This document shows positions 26,112-34,398 of a stretch of DNA of 64,000 bases, piece by piece. The position numbers and the translations under genes were made by a program. Numbering within the stretch: position 1 is the stretch's first letter; every line of letters begins with the position of its first letter. The DNA comes from Bradyrhizobium sediminis (GTDB taxonomy: Bacteria > Pseudomonadota > Alphaproteobacteria > Rhizobiales > Xanthobacteraceae): assembly GCF_018736105.1 (NCBI RefSeq), contig NZ_CP076135.1, positions 1,858,001 to 1,922,000 on the forward strand, read 5' to 3'. The notes under the pieces are model-generated. The model saw nothing but the letters and a program-made list of their open reading frames with translations. It was not told the DNA's origin and did not search any database.

Positions 26112-27827
26112 ATGAGCACGATGGCGGACGGGCTGCGCAAGGGTTTGACCAGTTACGGCGACGCCGGGTTTTCGCTGTTCCTGCGCAAGGCCTTCATCAA
26201 GGCGATGGGTTATTCCGACGACGCGCTCAACCGTCCGATCGTCGGCATCACCAACACCTACAGCGACTACAATCCCTGTCACGGCAACGTCCCAGAGATC
26301 ATCGAGGCGGTGAAACGCGGCGTGATGCTGTCGGGCGCCATGCCGATGGTGTTTCCGACCATCTCGATCGCCGAGAGTTTTGCGCATCCGACCTCGATGT
26401 ATCTGCGTAACCTGATGGCGATGGATACCGAGGAGATGATCCGGGCGCAGCCGATGGATGCCGTCGTGGTGATCGGCGGCTGCGACAAGACACTGCCTGC
26501 GCAGATCATGGCCGCGGTCTCAGCCGATCTGCCGACGGTGGTGATCCCGGTGGGTCCGATGGTGGTCGGCCATCACAAGGGCGAGGTGCTCGGCGCCTGC
26601 ACCGATTGCCGCAGGCTGTGGGCGAAGCACCGCGCCGGCGAAATCGACGAGGTGGAAATCGAGGCGGTCAACGGCCGGCTCGCGCCTTCCGTCGGCACCT
26701 GCATGGTGATGGGCACCGCCTCCACCATGGCCTGCATCACCGAGGCCCTCGGCTTGTCGCTGCCGATGAGCGCGACGATCCCGGCGCCGCATGCCGAGCG
26801 CTTCCGTTCCGCGGAAGCCAGCGGCAGGGTGGCCGCCGGAATGGCCAAATCGAAAGGGCCGAAGCCGAGCGAGTTGCTGACGGCCTCTTCGTTCAAGAAC
26901 GCGCTAGTGGTGCTGCAGGCGATCGGCGGTTCGACCAACGGGCTGATCCATCTCACCGCGATCGCCAACCGCACCTCGCATCGCATCGATCTCGAAGCTT
27001 TCGACAAGCTCGGCCGCGAGGTGCCGGTGCTGATCGACCTGAAGCCGTCGGGCGAGCATTACATGGAGCATTTCCATCATGCCGGCGGCCTGCCGAAACT
27101 GATGGCGCAGCTCGGCGATCTCATCGACCTTGATGCGAAGACGATCACAGGCGCTACCTTGCGCGACATCGTCGCCGGCGCAGAAGACGTGCCGGGGCAG
27201 GACGCCATTCGTCCACGCAACAACCCGATCAAGCCGGAGGGCGCGATGGCGGTGCTGCACGGCAATCTCGCGCCGCGCGGCGCCGTGATCAAGCATTCCG
27301 CCGCGAGCCCGAAACTGCTGCAGCACACCGGTCGCGCCGTGGTGTTCGAATCCGTCGAGGACATGACGCTGCGGGTCGATGATCCCGACCTCGACGTCAA
27401 CGCCGACGACGTGCTGGTGCTGCGTAACGCCGGCCCCAAGGGCGCGCCGGGTATGCCCGAAGCGGGCTACCTGCCGATCCCCAGAAAGCTCGCGCGTGGC
27501 GGCGTCAAGGACATGGTGCGGATCTCGGACGCGCGGATGAGCGGTACCGCGTTCGGCACCATCGTGCTGCATATCACGCCGGAATCCGCCGTCGGCGGCC
27601 CGCTGGCGCTGGTGAGGAATGGCGACATGATCCGGCTCGATGTCGCCAGGCGCCGCATCGATCTTTTGGTCGACGCCGCAGAACTCGAAAAGCGCCGCGC
27701 GGCGCTGGCGCTTCCGGCCACGCCGGACTGGGCGAAGCGCGGCTACGCCCATCTGTTCAACGAAACCATCCTGCAAGCCGACGAAGGCTGCGATTTCGAT
27801 TTCATGCGCGGTGGGGGCAAGGAGTAG
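26112..27827 (+). CDS. IlvD/Edd-family sugar-acid dehydratase, L-arabinonate dehydratase-like
   Basis: 571 residues. Iron-sulfur ligands C56 (YNPCHGN), C124 (GGCDKT) and C197 (GTCMVM), metal-site K126 and catalytic S477 (SDARMSGT) each sit exactly three residues before the corresponding residues I recall for Rhizobium leguminosarum L-arabinonate dehydratase (C59, C127, C200, K129, S480). This places it with [2Fe-2S] pentonate/hexonate dehydratases rather than IlvD. It would convert an aldonate to a 2-keto-3-deoxy acid. It is divergent from the FCD regulator and near uronate dehydrogenase and a lactonase, so the substrate is probably a sugar acid made there. Which acid is unknown. Confidence 0.87.
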   Translation: MSTMADGLRKGLTSYGDAGFSLFLRKAFIKAMGYSDDALNRPIVGITNTYSDYNPCHGNVPEIIEAVKRGVMLSGAMPMVFPTISIAESFAHPTSMYLRNLMAMDTEEMIRAQPMDAVVVIGGCDKTLPAQIMAAVSADLPTVVIPVGPMVVGHHKGEVLGACTDCRRLWAKHRAGEIDEVEIEAVNGRLAPSVGTCMVMGTASTMACITEALGLSLPMSATIPAPHAERFRSAEASGRVAAGMAKSKGPKPSELLTASSFKNALVVLQAIGGSTNGLIHLTAIANRTSHRIDLEAFDKLGREVPVLIDLKPSGEHYMEHFHHAGGLPKLMAQLGDLIDLDAKTITGATLRDIVAGAEDVPGQDAIRPRNNPIKPEGAMAVLHGNLAPRGAVIKHSAASPKLLQHTGRAVVFESVEDMTLRVDDPDLDVNADDVLVLRNAGPKGAPGMPEAGYLPIPRKLARGGVKDMVRISDARMSGTAFGTIVLHITPESAVGGPLALVRNGDMIRLDVARRRIDLLVDAAELEKRRAALALPATPDWAKRGYAHLFNETILQADEGCDFDFMRGGGKE

Positions 27828-27831
27828 GGGG

Positions 27832-27932
27832 CTCATGGTGAGGAGCGCGGCATCGCCGCGCGTCTCGAACCATGAGATTCAGGCTGCACATCCTTCGACG
27901 CCGCGCAAAGGCGCGGCTCCTCAGGATGAGGA
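27832..27932. repeat. Intergenic palindromic repeat (ctcatggt family), copy 2
   Basis: ctcatggt (27832-27839) and accatgag (27869-27876) are inverted ends like those at 11526-11570. A second inverted unit follows (catccttcg... to ...caggatg, about 27889-27928) with a core ccgcgcaaaggcgcgg. The composite lies 5 bases after the dehydratase stop. It resembles dispersed repeats common in Bradyrhizobium intergenic DNA. Confidence 0.65.
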
Positions 27933-27978
27933 TCGAGTTCGCGGCGGTGAATTGAACCGACTAGCCGCGGCGTACTGG

Positions 27979-28000
27979 ATCATCCGCTTTCGCGGATGAT
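27979..28000. repeat. Short hairpin repeat unit
   Basis: atcatccgc (27979-27987) and gcggatgat (27992-28000) form a 9-bp stem with a 4-base loop; the flanking text (gcggcgtactgg before, gacagctgac after) suggests a fragment of another dispersed repeat family. It sits between two convergent genes. Confidence 0.5.
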
Positions 28001-28031
28001 GACAGCTGACTATTGGATCGACTCCGCTGAC

Positions 28032-28838
28032 TTACTTCGACTTGCTCGTGAACTTCTTCACCGCGGCCCGGAAATCTTCCGTATGCATGGCGTCGATGAT
28101 CTTCGCTTCTTCGGCGTCGAGCTGCTGTTTGGTCGGGGTCACCGCGGCTTGGTAGATCAGCGATTTGGTGCCGGCGATGGCGGCCGGCGGATTCTGCGCC
28201 AGGCGATGCGCCAACTCGCGGGTCGCGGCCTTCAGTTCGACTGCCGGCACCACCCTGGCGACCAGACCCCAGTCATAGGCCTGCTGGGCGGTGAAGCTGT
28301 CCTCGGCCAGAAATATCTGCAGGGAGCGGCGGGTGCCGACGGTGCCGACCATGCCGACGGTAGAGCCGCCGTCCGGCGACACGCCGATCTTGGCGTAGGC
28401 CGGCGTGAAGCGGGCGGTATCGGCCGATATGCAGAGATCGGTGACGAAGGCCAGCCCCATGCCGGCGCCGGCCGCGGAGCCGTGGACGCTCGACAGCACG
28501 ATCTTGGGCATTCGCCGCAGCGTCTCGATGAAGGCGTGATAGTGCTTGAGCAGTTCGCCGACCACGGGCGCGATGGTGTCGGCCTCGGCCGCGGCCCCGA
28601 TGGTCTGCAGATCGCCGCCTGCGCTGAAGGCGCGGCCTTCGCCCTCGATCACCAGCACCCGGATGTCGTCATTGGCCTCGACCTCGGCGCCGAGCTGTTC
28701 GAGCTTCTTCGCGATCGAAAGGTTGATCGAGTTGAAGGCGTCAGGCCGGTTGAGCGTGATGGTGGCGATCGGGCCTTCGATCCTGAGCAGTGCCGGTTCG
28801 TCGGAAGGGGTGGCGGTAGCCGGATCGGGGGTCGTCAT
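28032..28838 (-). CDS. Enoyl-CoA hydratase/isomerase (crotonase) family protein
   Basis: 268 residues from ATG 28838 (MTTPDPATA); the open frame to 28985 is not needed. The oxyanion-hole segments are AFSAGGDL and HGSAAGAGMGLAF. In the active-site loop it has KIGVSPDGGST: an Asp in the PD-GG-T context, as in PaaG-type isomerases, rather than the two Glu of classical enoyl-CoA hydratase. An isomerase role on an enoyl-CoA is therefore more likely. It stands alone, 276 bases from the divergent flavoprotein gene; no beta-oxidation partners are adjacent. Confidence 0.85.
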   Translation of the reverse strand: MTTPDPATATPSDEPALLRIEGPIATITLNRPDAFNSINLSIAKKLEQLGAEVEANDDIRVLVIEGEGRAFSAGGDLQTIGAAAEADTIAPVVGELLKHYHAFIETLRRMPKIVLSSVHGSAAGAGMGLAFVTDLCISADTARFTPAYAKIGVSPDGGSTVGMVGTVGTRRSLQIFLAEDSFTAQQAYDWGLVARVVPAVELKAATRELAHRLAQNPPAAIAGTKSLIYQAAVTPTKQQLDAEEAKIIDAMHTEDFRAAVKKFTSKSK

Positions 28839-29114
28839 CGGAAGGGGCCTCGGGGGTTGGAACGGCGCGGGGCATTTAAATCGCAGAAGGGGACAGGTGA
28901 CAATCCCGGCGAAGTCTGCAAGACTTAAATCCTTATCCCTCATGGTTGGGCGACGCGCTTGCGCGGGCCCGGGCGATGGGGCCAAGTGATGCTCCCATCC
29001 CGCAAGATGCGGCCACGAGCGCCGTTATTCTGGATGAGGCGAGCAAGCACCAAAATCGGCGAAGAGAGGAGATGACATGGGTAATCCCTGTGTTCTTCCA
29101 GTTGGGCTGTACCG

Positions 29115-30335
29115 ATGACGCAAGGACCGGTCCTCATTGTCGGCGCGGGTCATGCGGGTTTTCAGGTCGCGGCATCGTTGCGGCAGCATGGCTTCGGCGA
29201 GCGCGTCTGCCTGATCAACGACGAGGCGCACCTGCCGTATCAGCGTCCGCCTCTGTCCAAGGCCTATCTGAAGGGCGAGGGACGGCCGGACAGCCTGATG
29301 TTCCGGCCGGATAAGTTCTATCGCGACCAGAACATCGAGCTGATCGCCGATCGCGCCGTTTCGATCGACCGGACCGCGCGCAAGCTGAAGCTCGCCTCCG
29401 GTTCCGCGCTCGATTACGGGCACCTGGTGCTGGCGACCGGCGCGCGCAATCGCCTGCTCGATATTCCCAACGCGCGTCTCGAAGACGTGCGCTATTTGCG
29501 AATCCTTGATGAAAGCGAGGCGCTGCGAAAGCGGATCGGCTCCGGCCAGCGCGTCGTCGTGATCGGCGCCGGCTTCATCGGGCTGGAATTCGCCGCCACT
29601 GCGCGGGCCAAGGGTCTGGAAGTGGATGTGGTCGAACTCGGCACGCGCGTGATGGCCCGTGCGGTGACTGCCGAAATCTCGGATTACTTTCAGGCGCGGC
29701 ACACTGCGGCGGGCATCCGCATTCATCTCGGCGTGCAGGCGACCTCCATCGAGGCCAACGGCACCGACGTCTCCGGGGTCAGCCTCAGCGACGGCCGCCA
29801 TATACCGGCAGACTTCGTCGTGGTCGGCGTCGGCGTCCTGCCCAATGTCGAACTGGCTGCGGAAGCCGGCCTGCCGGTGGCTTCGGGCATCATCGTCGAC
29901 GAGCAATTACTGACATCGGATCCCGATATTTCGGCGATCGGCGACTGCGCGCTGTTCGCAAGCCCGCGCTTCGGCGGGTCGCTGCGGCTGGAGTCCGTGC
30001 AGAACGCCACCGACCAGGCGCGCTGCGTTGCGGCGCGGCTGACCGGCGACGCCAAAACCTACGACGGTCTGCCGTGGTTCTGGAGCGATCAGGGCGACGA
30101 CAAGCTGCAGATCGCGGGTCTGACCACTGGATACGATCAAGTCGTGGTGCGCGGCGACCCGGCGCAGCGATCGTTCTCGGCGTTCTGCTACAAATCCGGG
30201 CAGCTCGTCGGCATCGAGTCCGTCAATCGTGCGTCGGATCACGTGTTCGGACGCCGCATCCTGGCTGTGAAGGGATCGATCGCGCCGGAGCAGGCAGCGG
30301 ATACCGCCTTCGACCTCAAGGCGGCCCTGACTTAA
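29115..30335 (+). CDS. FAD-dependent ferredoxin/rubredoxin reductase-like oxidoreductase
   Basis: 406 residues with the three expected dinucleotide-binding parts: IVGAGHAGFQVAASLR (FAD, N-terminus), VVIGAGFIGLEFAA (NAD, about residue 145) and DISAIGDCALF (FAD, about residue 275), plus YQRPPLSKAYL typical of the putidaredoxin/rhodocoxin reductase family. It transfers electrons from NAD(P)H to a small iron-sulfur protein. No ferredoxin gene is adjacent; the P450 at 42.9-44.1 kb is one possible remote partner, but that is speculation. Confidence 0.88.
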   Translation: MTQGPVLIVGAGHAGFQVAASLRQHGFGERVCLINDEAHLPYQRPPLSKAYLKGEGRPDSLMFRPDKFYRDQNIELIADRAVSIDRTARKLKLASGSALDYGHLVLATGARNRLLDIPNARLEDVRYLRILDESEALRKRIGSGQRVVVIGAGFIGLEFAATARAKGLEVDVVELGTRVMARAVTAEISDYFQARHTAAGIRIHLGVQATSIEANGTDVSGVSLSDGRHIPADFVVVGVGVLPNVELAAEAGLPVASGIIVDEQLLTSDPDISAIGDCALFASPRFGGSLRLESVQNATDQARCVAARLTGDAKTYDGLPWFWSDQGDDKLQIAGLTTGYDQVVVRGDPAQRSFSAFCYKSGQLVGIESVNRASDHVFGRRILAVKGSIAPEQAADTAFDLKAALT

Positions 30336-30436
30336 GTCGATTCCCGGGCCACTTGCATCCGCACTTCATATCGGCGACGTTGTCGGACGGGGACCCGTCA
30401 ACGAGGTCTCGGGAAATAATTCAAGGGGAGAGAAAC

Positions 30437-31423
30437 ATGTCCGTCTGGACACGCCGCCTGGCGCTTTCATCGGTATTCATCGTCGCAGCAGCCATTGCGG
30501 GACCGGCCTCGGCCCAGACCAAGCTGAAATGGGCGCATGTCTACGAGATCGCCGAACCCTATCACGCCCAGGCGCTGTGGGCCGCCGAGGAAATCAAGAA
30601 GCGGACCTCGGGCCGGTATGAAATCCAGGTGTTTCCGGCGTCCCAGCTCGGCAACGAGAACCAGATCAATGAGGGGCTCGGCCTCGGCACCGTCGATATC
30701 ATCTACACCGGCACTTCATTCGCCGGCTCGATCCACAAGCCGCTGGCGATCTCCGGCGCGCCGTTCATGGTGCGCGACTTCAATCACTGGAAATCCTACC
30801 GCGACAGCAAGCTGTTCCGCGACATCGCCAAGGGCTACGAGGACAAGACCAAGCACAAGATCATGGCGCTGACCTATTACGGCGAGCGCATGGTGACCGC
30901 CAACAAGGAAATCAAGAAGCCCGAGGACATGAAGGGCATGAAGCTGCGCGTGCCGCCGGCGCCGCTCTATCTGATGCTGGCGAAATCGGTCGGCGCCAAC
31001 GCCACGCCGATCGCTTTTGCCGAGGTGTATCTCGCCTTGCAGCAGGGTACCGTGGACGGCCAGGAGAACCCGCTGCCCACCATCATGGCCAAGAAGTTCT
31101 ACGAGGTGCAGAGCCATGTCATGCTGACCGGTCACATCATCGAATCGTTGTTGACGATCACGGGCTCACATGTCTGGTCGAAATTGTCGGACGCCGACAA
31201 GAAGGTGTTCGAGGAGGTGCTGGTGCAGGCAGCCGCCAAGTCGTCGGATCAAATTCGTGAGTCCGAGCAGAAGATCGCGGATCAGTTGCGCAAGCTCGGC
31301 AAGACCGTGGTCGAGGTCGACCGCGAGGCGTTCCGCAAGGCGGCGATCCCGCTGCACAACGACGCCTCCGCCGGCGCCGGCTGGAGCCGCGCGGAATACG
31401 ACGCGCTGCAGGCGCTGAAGTAA
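30437..31423 (+). CDS. dctP: TRAP transporter substrate-binding protein (DctP family)
   Basis: 328 residues from ATG 30437, with a clear signal peptide ending GPASAQT. DctP landmarks are FPASQLGNENQINEGLGLGT, the conserved Arg in GMKLRVPPAP (binds a ligand carboxylate) and AEVYLALQQGTVDGQENP. It captures an organic or sugar acid in the periplasm for the DctQM permease encoded next. A long palindromic repeat lies between it and dctQ, unusual within a transport operon. The sugar-acid genes 3 kb upstream hint at, but do not prove, a sugar-acid ligand. Confidence 0.9.
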   Translation: MSVWTRRLALSSVFIVAAAIAGPASAQTKLKWAHVYEIAEPYHAQALWAAEEIKKRTSGRYEIQVFPASQLGNENQINEGLGLGTVDIIYTGTSFAGSIHKPLAISGAPFMVRDFNHWKSYRDSKLFRDIAKGYEDKTKHKIMALTYYGERMVTANKEIKKPEDMKGMKLRVPPAPLYLMLAKSVGANATPIAFAEVYLALQQGTVDGQENPLPTIMAKKFYEVQSHVMLTGHIIESLLTITGSHVWSKLSDADKKVFEEVLVQAAAKSSDQIRESEQKIADQLRKLGKTVVEVDREAFRKAAIPLHNDASAGAGWSRAEYDALQALK

Positions 31424-31431
31424 ACCACGCT

Positions 31432-31570
31432 GTCGTCCCCGCCTAGTGCGCAATTGCGCACGGGGGCGGGGACCCATACGCCCGTGTCTTTTCAATAAGG
31501 CAATCTGGCAGACACCTTTTGCCACCATGAATGCCGGTGGTTATGGGTCCCCGCTTTCGAGGGGACGACG
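31432..31570. repeat. Intergenic palindromic repeat (gtcgtccc family), copy C, inside the TRAP operon
   Basis: Ends gtcgtcccc (31432-31440) and ggggacgac (31561-31569) are inverted. Inner gcggggacccata and ttatgggtccccgc are also complementary. The left arm holds a perfect 16-bp palindrome, gtgcgcaattgcgcac (31446-31461). It fills the dctP-dctQ gap and could form a large mRNA hairpin that lowers expression of the permease relative to the binding protein. Confidence 0.78.
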
Positions 31571-31591
31571 ATAGATAGTGGATCACTGTTC

Positions 31592-32164
31592 ATGAACACC
31601 AGCCCCAAATCCGCCAACGCTGCTCCGTCGGATGACGTTCGCCTGATCGTCGCCAAGGACGAAGAGGTCGTCATCGAGCACCACCCGGAGGACTGGATCG
31701 CCTTCGTGTTGTTCTGGGCGCTGGCCTTCATCGTCTTCCTGCAGTTCTTCACCCGCTATATCCTGAACGACAGCCTGTCCTGGACCGAGGAGATCGCGCG
31801 CTACGGGCTGATGTCGCTGGCGTTCATCGGCGGCGCGGTGGTGACGCGCAAGAAGGCGCATATCGCGGTCGAACTGGTGTCGAACCTGATGGGGCCCGGG
31901 CCCCTGAGGTCGGCGCTGCTGGCGCTGGTCGATTTCATCACGCTCGGTTTCGTGGGGCTGCTGGCGTATTTCTCGGTGACCATCGTCGAACGCATGCATT
32001 CGCAGCGCATGACCGTGTTCGACCTGCCGATGAGCCTGGTTTACGGCGTCGTCGGTCTCGGCTGCTTCATGATGCTGGTGCGCCAGGCCCAGGTGGTCTG
32101 GAAGAATGCGCGCGAAGGCTGGCGACGGGCGCCCAAAGTAACCGAACAGATTCACGCCGACTGA
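31592..32164 (+). CDS. dctQ: TRAP transporter small permease (DctQ family)
   Basis: 190 residues with a charged N-terminus of about 35 residues and four hydrophobic segments. DctQ landmarks are FTRYILNDSLSWTEEIARYG and AHIAVELVSNLMGPGP. It partners the large DctM subunit. It follows the palindromic repeat and precedes dctM by 15 bases. The small subunit is essential in known TRAP systems. Confidence 0.9.
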   Translation: MNTSPKSANAAPSDDVRLIVAKDEEVVIEHHPEDWIAFVLFWALAFIVFLQFFTRYILNDSLSWTEEIARYGLMSLAFIGGAVVTRKKAHIAVELVSNLMGPGPLRSALLALVDFITLGFVGLLAYFSVTIVERMHSQRMTVFDLPMSLVYGVVGLGCFMMLVRQAQVVWKNAREGWRRAPKVTEQIHAD

Positions 32165-32179
32165 AAGCTGGGCTGACCG

Positions 32180-33460
32180 ATGCCGATCCTGATTTTCGTC
32201 TTCTTTGCAACACTGCTGGCCGGCATTCCCGTGTTCATTGCGCTGGCGTTCTCGTCGCTGCTCTACACCCACTTCATTGCGGGGATTCCGGATTTCGTGA
32301 TCCTGCACCGCATGGCCGGCGGGCTCGACAGCTTCCCGCTGCTGGCGGTGCCGTTCTTCATTCTCGCCGGCAATCTGATGAACTCCGCCGGGATCACCAA
32401 CCGGATCTACGATTTCGCGGTGGCGACCTGCGGCTGGATGAAGGGCGGCCTCGCCCACGTCAACATCTTCGGTTCGGTGATCTTCGCCGGCATGTCCGGC
32501 ACCGCGATTGCGGACGCCGCCGGCCTCGGCACCATCGAGATCAAGGCCATGCAGGACCATGGCTACAGCACCGAGTTTTCGGTCGGCGTCACCGCGGCGT
32601 CCGCCACGCTCGGTCCGATCATTCCGCCGTCGCTGCCGTTCGTGATCTACGGCATGATGGGCAACGTCTCGATCGGCGCGCTGTTTCTCGGCGGCTTCAT
32701 CCCCGGAGCCGTCATGACCCTCTTCATGATGCTGTATGTGAGCTATGTCGCGCGCCGCTACGGCATGGGCCGCGACCAGGCATTCCGCTGGAGCACGCTC
32801 GGCCGCACCTTCATTGCGGCGTTGCCGCCGCTGATGACGCCCGCGATCATCATCGGCGGCATGACCTTCGGCTGGTTCACGCCGACGGAAGCCGCCATCG
32901 CGGCCTGCGCATGGGCGCTGATACTCGGCATTTTCCTGTACCGCTCGCTGTCGCTGAAGCAGTTCTACAAGGTCACGATGGACACCATCGAGACCACGGC
33001 GGGCGTGCTCTTGATCGTCGCCGCGGCCTCGTTGTTCGGCTGGGTGCTGACGACGACGCGGCTGACGGAAGCGGGCGCGGAAGCGCTGCTGCAACTGACC
33101 GACAACAAGTACATCATTCTTCTGTTGATCAACGTGCTGTTGCTGGTGATCGGTTGTTTCCTCGAGCCGATCGCCTCGATCAGCATTCTGGTGCCGGTAC
33201 TGATGCCGATCATCCTCAAGGTCGGCATTCACCCCGTTCATTTCGGCGTGGTGATGACGCTCAACCTGATGATCGGATTGTTGCACCCGCCGCTCGGCAT
33301 GGTGCTGTTCGTATTGTCGAGAATCGCGAAACTGTCCATTGAGCGCACCACCATGGCGATCCTGCCGTGGCTGATTCCACTCCTGATGTCGCTGATCGCG
33401 ATTACCCTGATCCCCGAACTGACGCTGTGGCTGCCGCGCACCATGGGGATGTTGAAGTAA
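32180..33460 (+). CDS. dctM: TRAP transporter large permease (DctM family)
   Basis: 426 residues, about twelve hydrophobic segments, the usual DctM length. Landmarks are PLLAVPFFILAGNLMNSAGI, IFAGMSGTAIADAAGLG and LGPIIPPSLPFVIYG. It couples sodium flow to substrate import with DctQ and DctP. Its stop codon is one base from the stop of the convergent ribokinase gene, so no terminator separates them. Confidence 0.92.
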   Translation: MPILIFVFFATLLAGIPVFIALAFSSLLYTHFIAGIPDFVILHRMAGGLDSFPLLAVPFFILAGNLMNSAGITNRIYDFAVATCGWMKGGLAHVNIFGSVIFAGMSGTAIADAAGLGTIEIKAMQDHGYSTEFSVGVTAASATLGPIIPPSLPFVIYGMMGNVSIGALFLGGFIPGAVMTLFMMLYVSYVARRYGMGRDQAFRWSTLGRTFIAALPPLMTPAIIIGGMTFGWFTPTEAAIAACAWALILGIFLYRSLSLKQFYKVTMDTIETTAGVLLIVAAASLFGWVLTTTRLTEAGAEALLQLTDNKYIILLLINVLLLVIGCFLEPIASISILVPVLMPIILKVGIHPVHFGVVMTLNLMIGLLHPPLGMVLFVLSRIAKLSIERTTMAILPWLIPLLMSLIAITLIPELTLWLPRTMGMLK

Positions 33461-33461
33461 T

Positions 33462-34376
33462 TCAACGGGAGCTGACCACGGCGACCTCCGCCGCCGTCGG
33501 CATCGACGGCGCGGCGCCCATCCGTTGCACGCAGAGCGAGGCGGCGGCGTTGCCGTAAGACAGCGCCTCGCGGATAGAGTGGCCGCCGGCGAGTTGGGCC
33601 GCGACCGCGCCGACAAAGCAGTCGCCGGCGCCGGTGGTGTCGACGGCTTTGACAGGGCGGCCCGGAACGATCAGCGGTTCGCCGTCCACTAGCGCCAGCA
33701 CGCCGCGCTTGCCGAGCGTCACGCAGACGACGCCGTCTTTGCCGATCCGCAGCGAGCGCGCGGCTTCGACGAAGCGGGCGGGATCGTCGGTGTCGCGAAG
33801 CTCGGTCTTCGCCAGCAAGCCGAGTTCGGTCTCGTTGAGGATGAGGATATCGACGAGGCCGAGGAGATCGGCGCCGCATTCGAGCGCGGGCGCGGGATTG
33901 AGGATGGTGGTGGCGCCGGCGGCGCGGGCGCGGCGGAAGAAGGCCTCGATCGCGGGCAGGGGTATCTCGAACTGGCTGACCGCGACATCGCCTTTCGCCA
34001 GCGCTGGTGCGACGACATCGTCATCGCTCACCAGCGCATTGGCGCCGGGAATGACGACAATGGTGTTGTCGGTATTGGCGATGGTGATGACGGCGGTTCC
34101 GCTGTGGGCGCCCGCGGTTTCCCGTACCAAGCTCAGGTCGATCCCCTGCGCCGCAAGGAACGTCCTCAATTCATGGCCGAAGGCGTCGCCGCCGAGCCGG
34201 CCGATCAGCGTCGTCGGCGCGCCCAGTTTCGCCGCCGACACCGCCTGGTTGGCGCCCTTGCCGCCGGGAAAATAGAGCACGGCATGGCCTGCGACGGTCT
34301 CGCCGATGCGGGGATGCCGGTCGGCCGTCGCCACCACATCCATATTGATGCTGCCGGCGACGAAGACGCGCCCCAT
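33462..34376 (-). CDS. rbsK: Ribokinase-like PfkB sugar kinase
   Basis: 304 residues. N-terminal VAGSINMDVVATADRHPRIG and FPGGKGANQAVSAAKLG are ribokinase landmarks; the second PfkB signature DTTGAGDCFVGAVAAQL carries the catalytic Asp. It phosphorylates a sugar, by similarity ribose at O5. It is the second gene of a kinase pair read from 35292 leftwards, 22 bases after the first. No ribose ABC transporter is adjacent; the convergent TRAP system may or may not serve it. Symbol is tentative. Confidence 0.8.
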   Translation of the reverse strand: MGRVFVAGSINMDVVATADRHPRIGETVAGHAVLYFPGGKGANQAVSAAKLGAPTTLIGRLGGDAFGHELRTFLAAQGIDLSLVRETAGAHSGTAVITIANTDNTIVVIPGANALVSDDDVVAPALAKGDVAVSQFEIPLPAIEAFFRRARAAGATTILNPAPALECGADLLGLVDILILNETELGLLAKTELRDTDDPARFVEAARSLRIGKDGVVCVTLGKRGVLALVDGEPLIVPGRPVKAVDTTGAGDCFVGAVAAQLAGGHSIREALSYGNAAASLCVQRMGAAPSMPTAAEVAVVSSR

Positions 34377-34398
34377 GCTCTATTCCCAACAGAATTGT

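Noticed and set aside
28946..29314. 122-codon + strand frame before the flavoprotein
   Set aside because: It overlaps the start of the well-supported FAD enzyme in another frame and has no homology or ribosome site.
31583..33616. 677-codon open frame antisense to dctQ and dctM
   Set aside because: Low-complexity His/Arg/Gln-rich product with no domains; produced by high GC at third codon positions of the TRAP genes.
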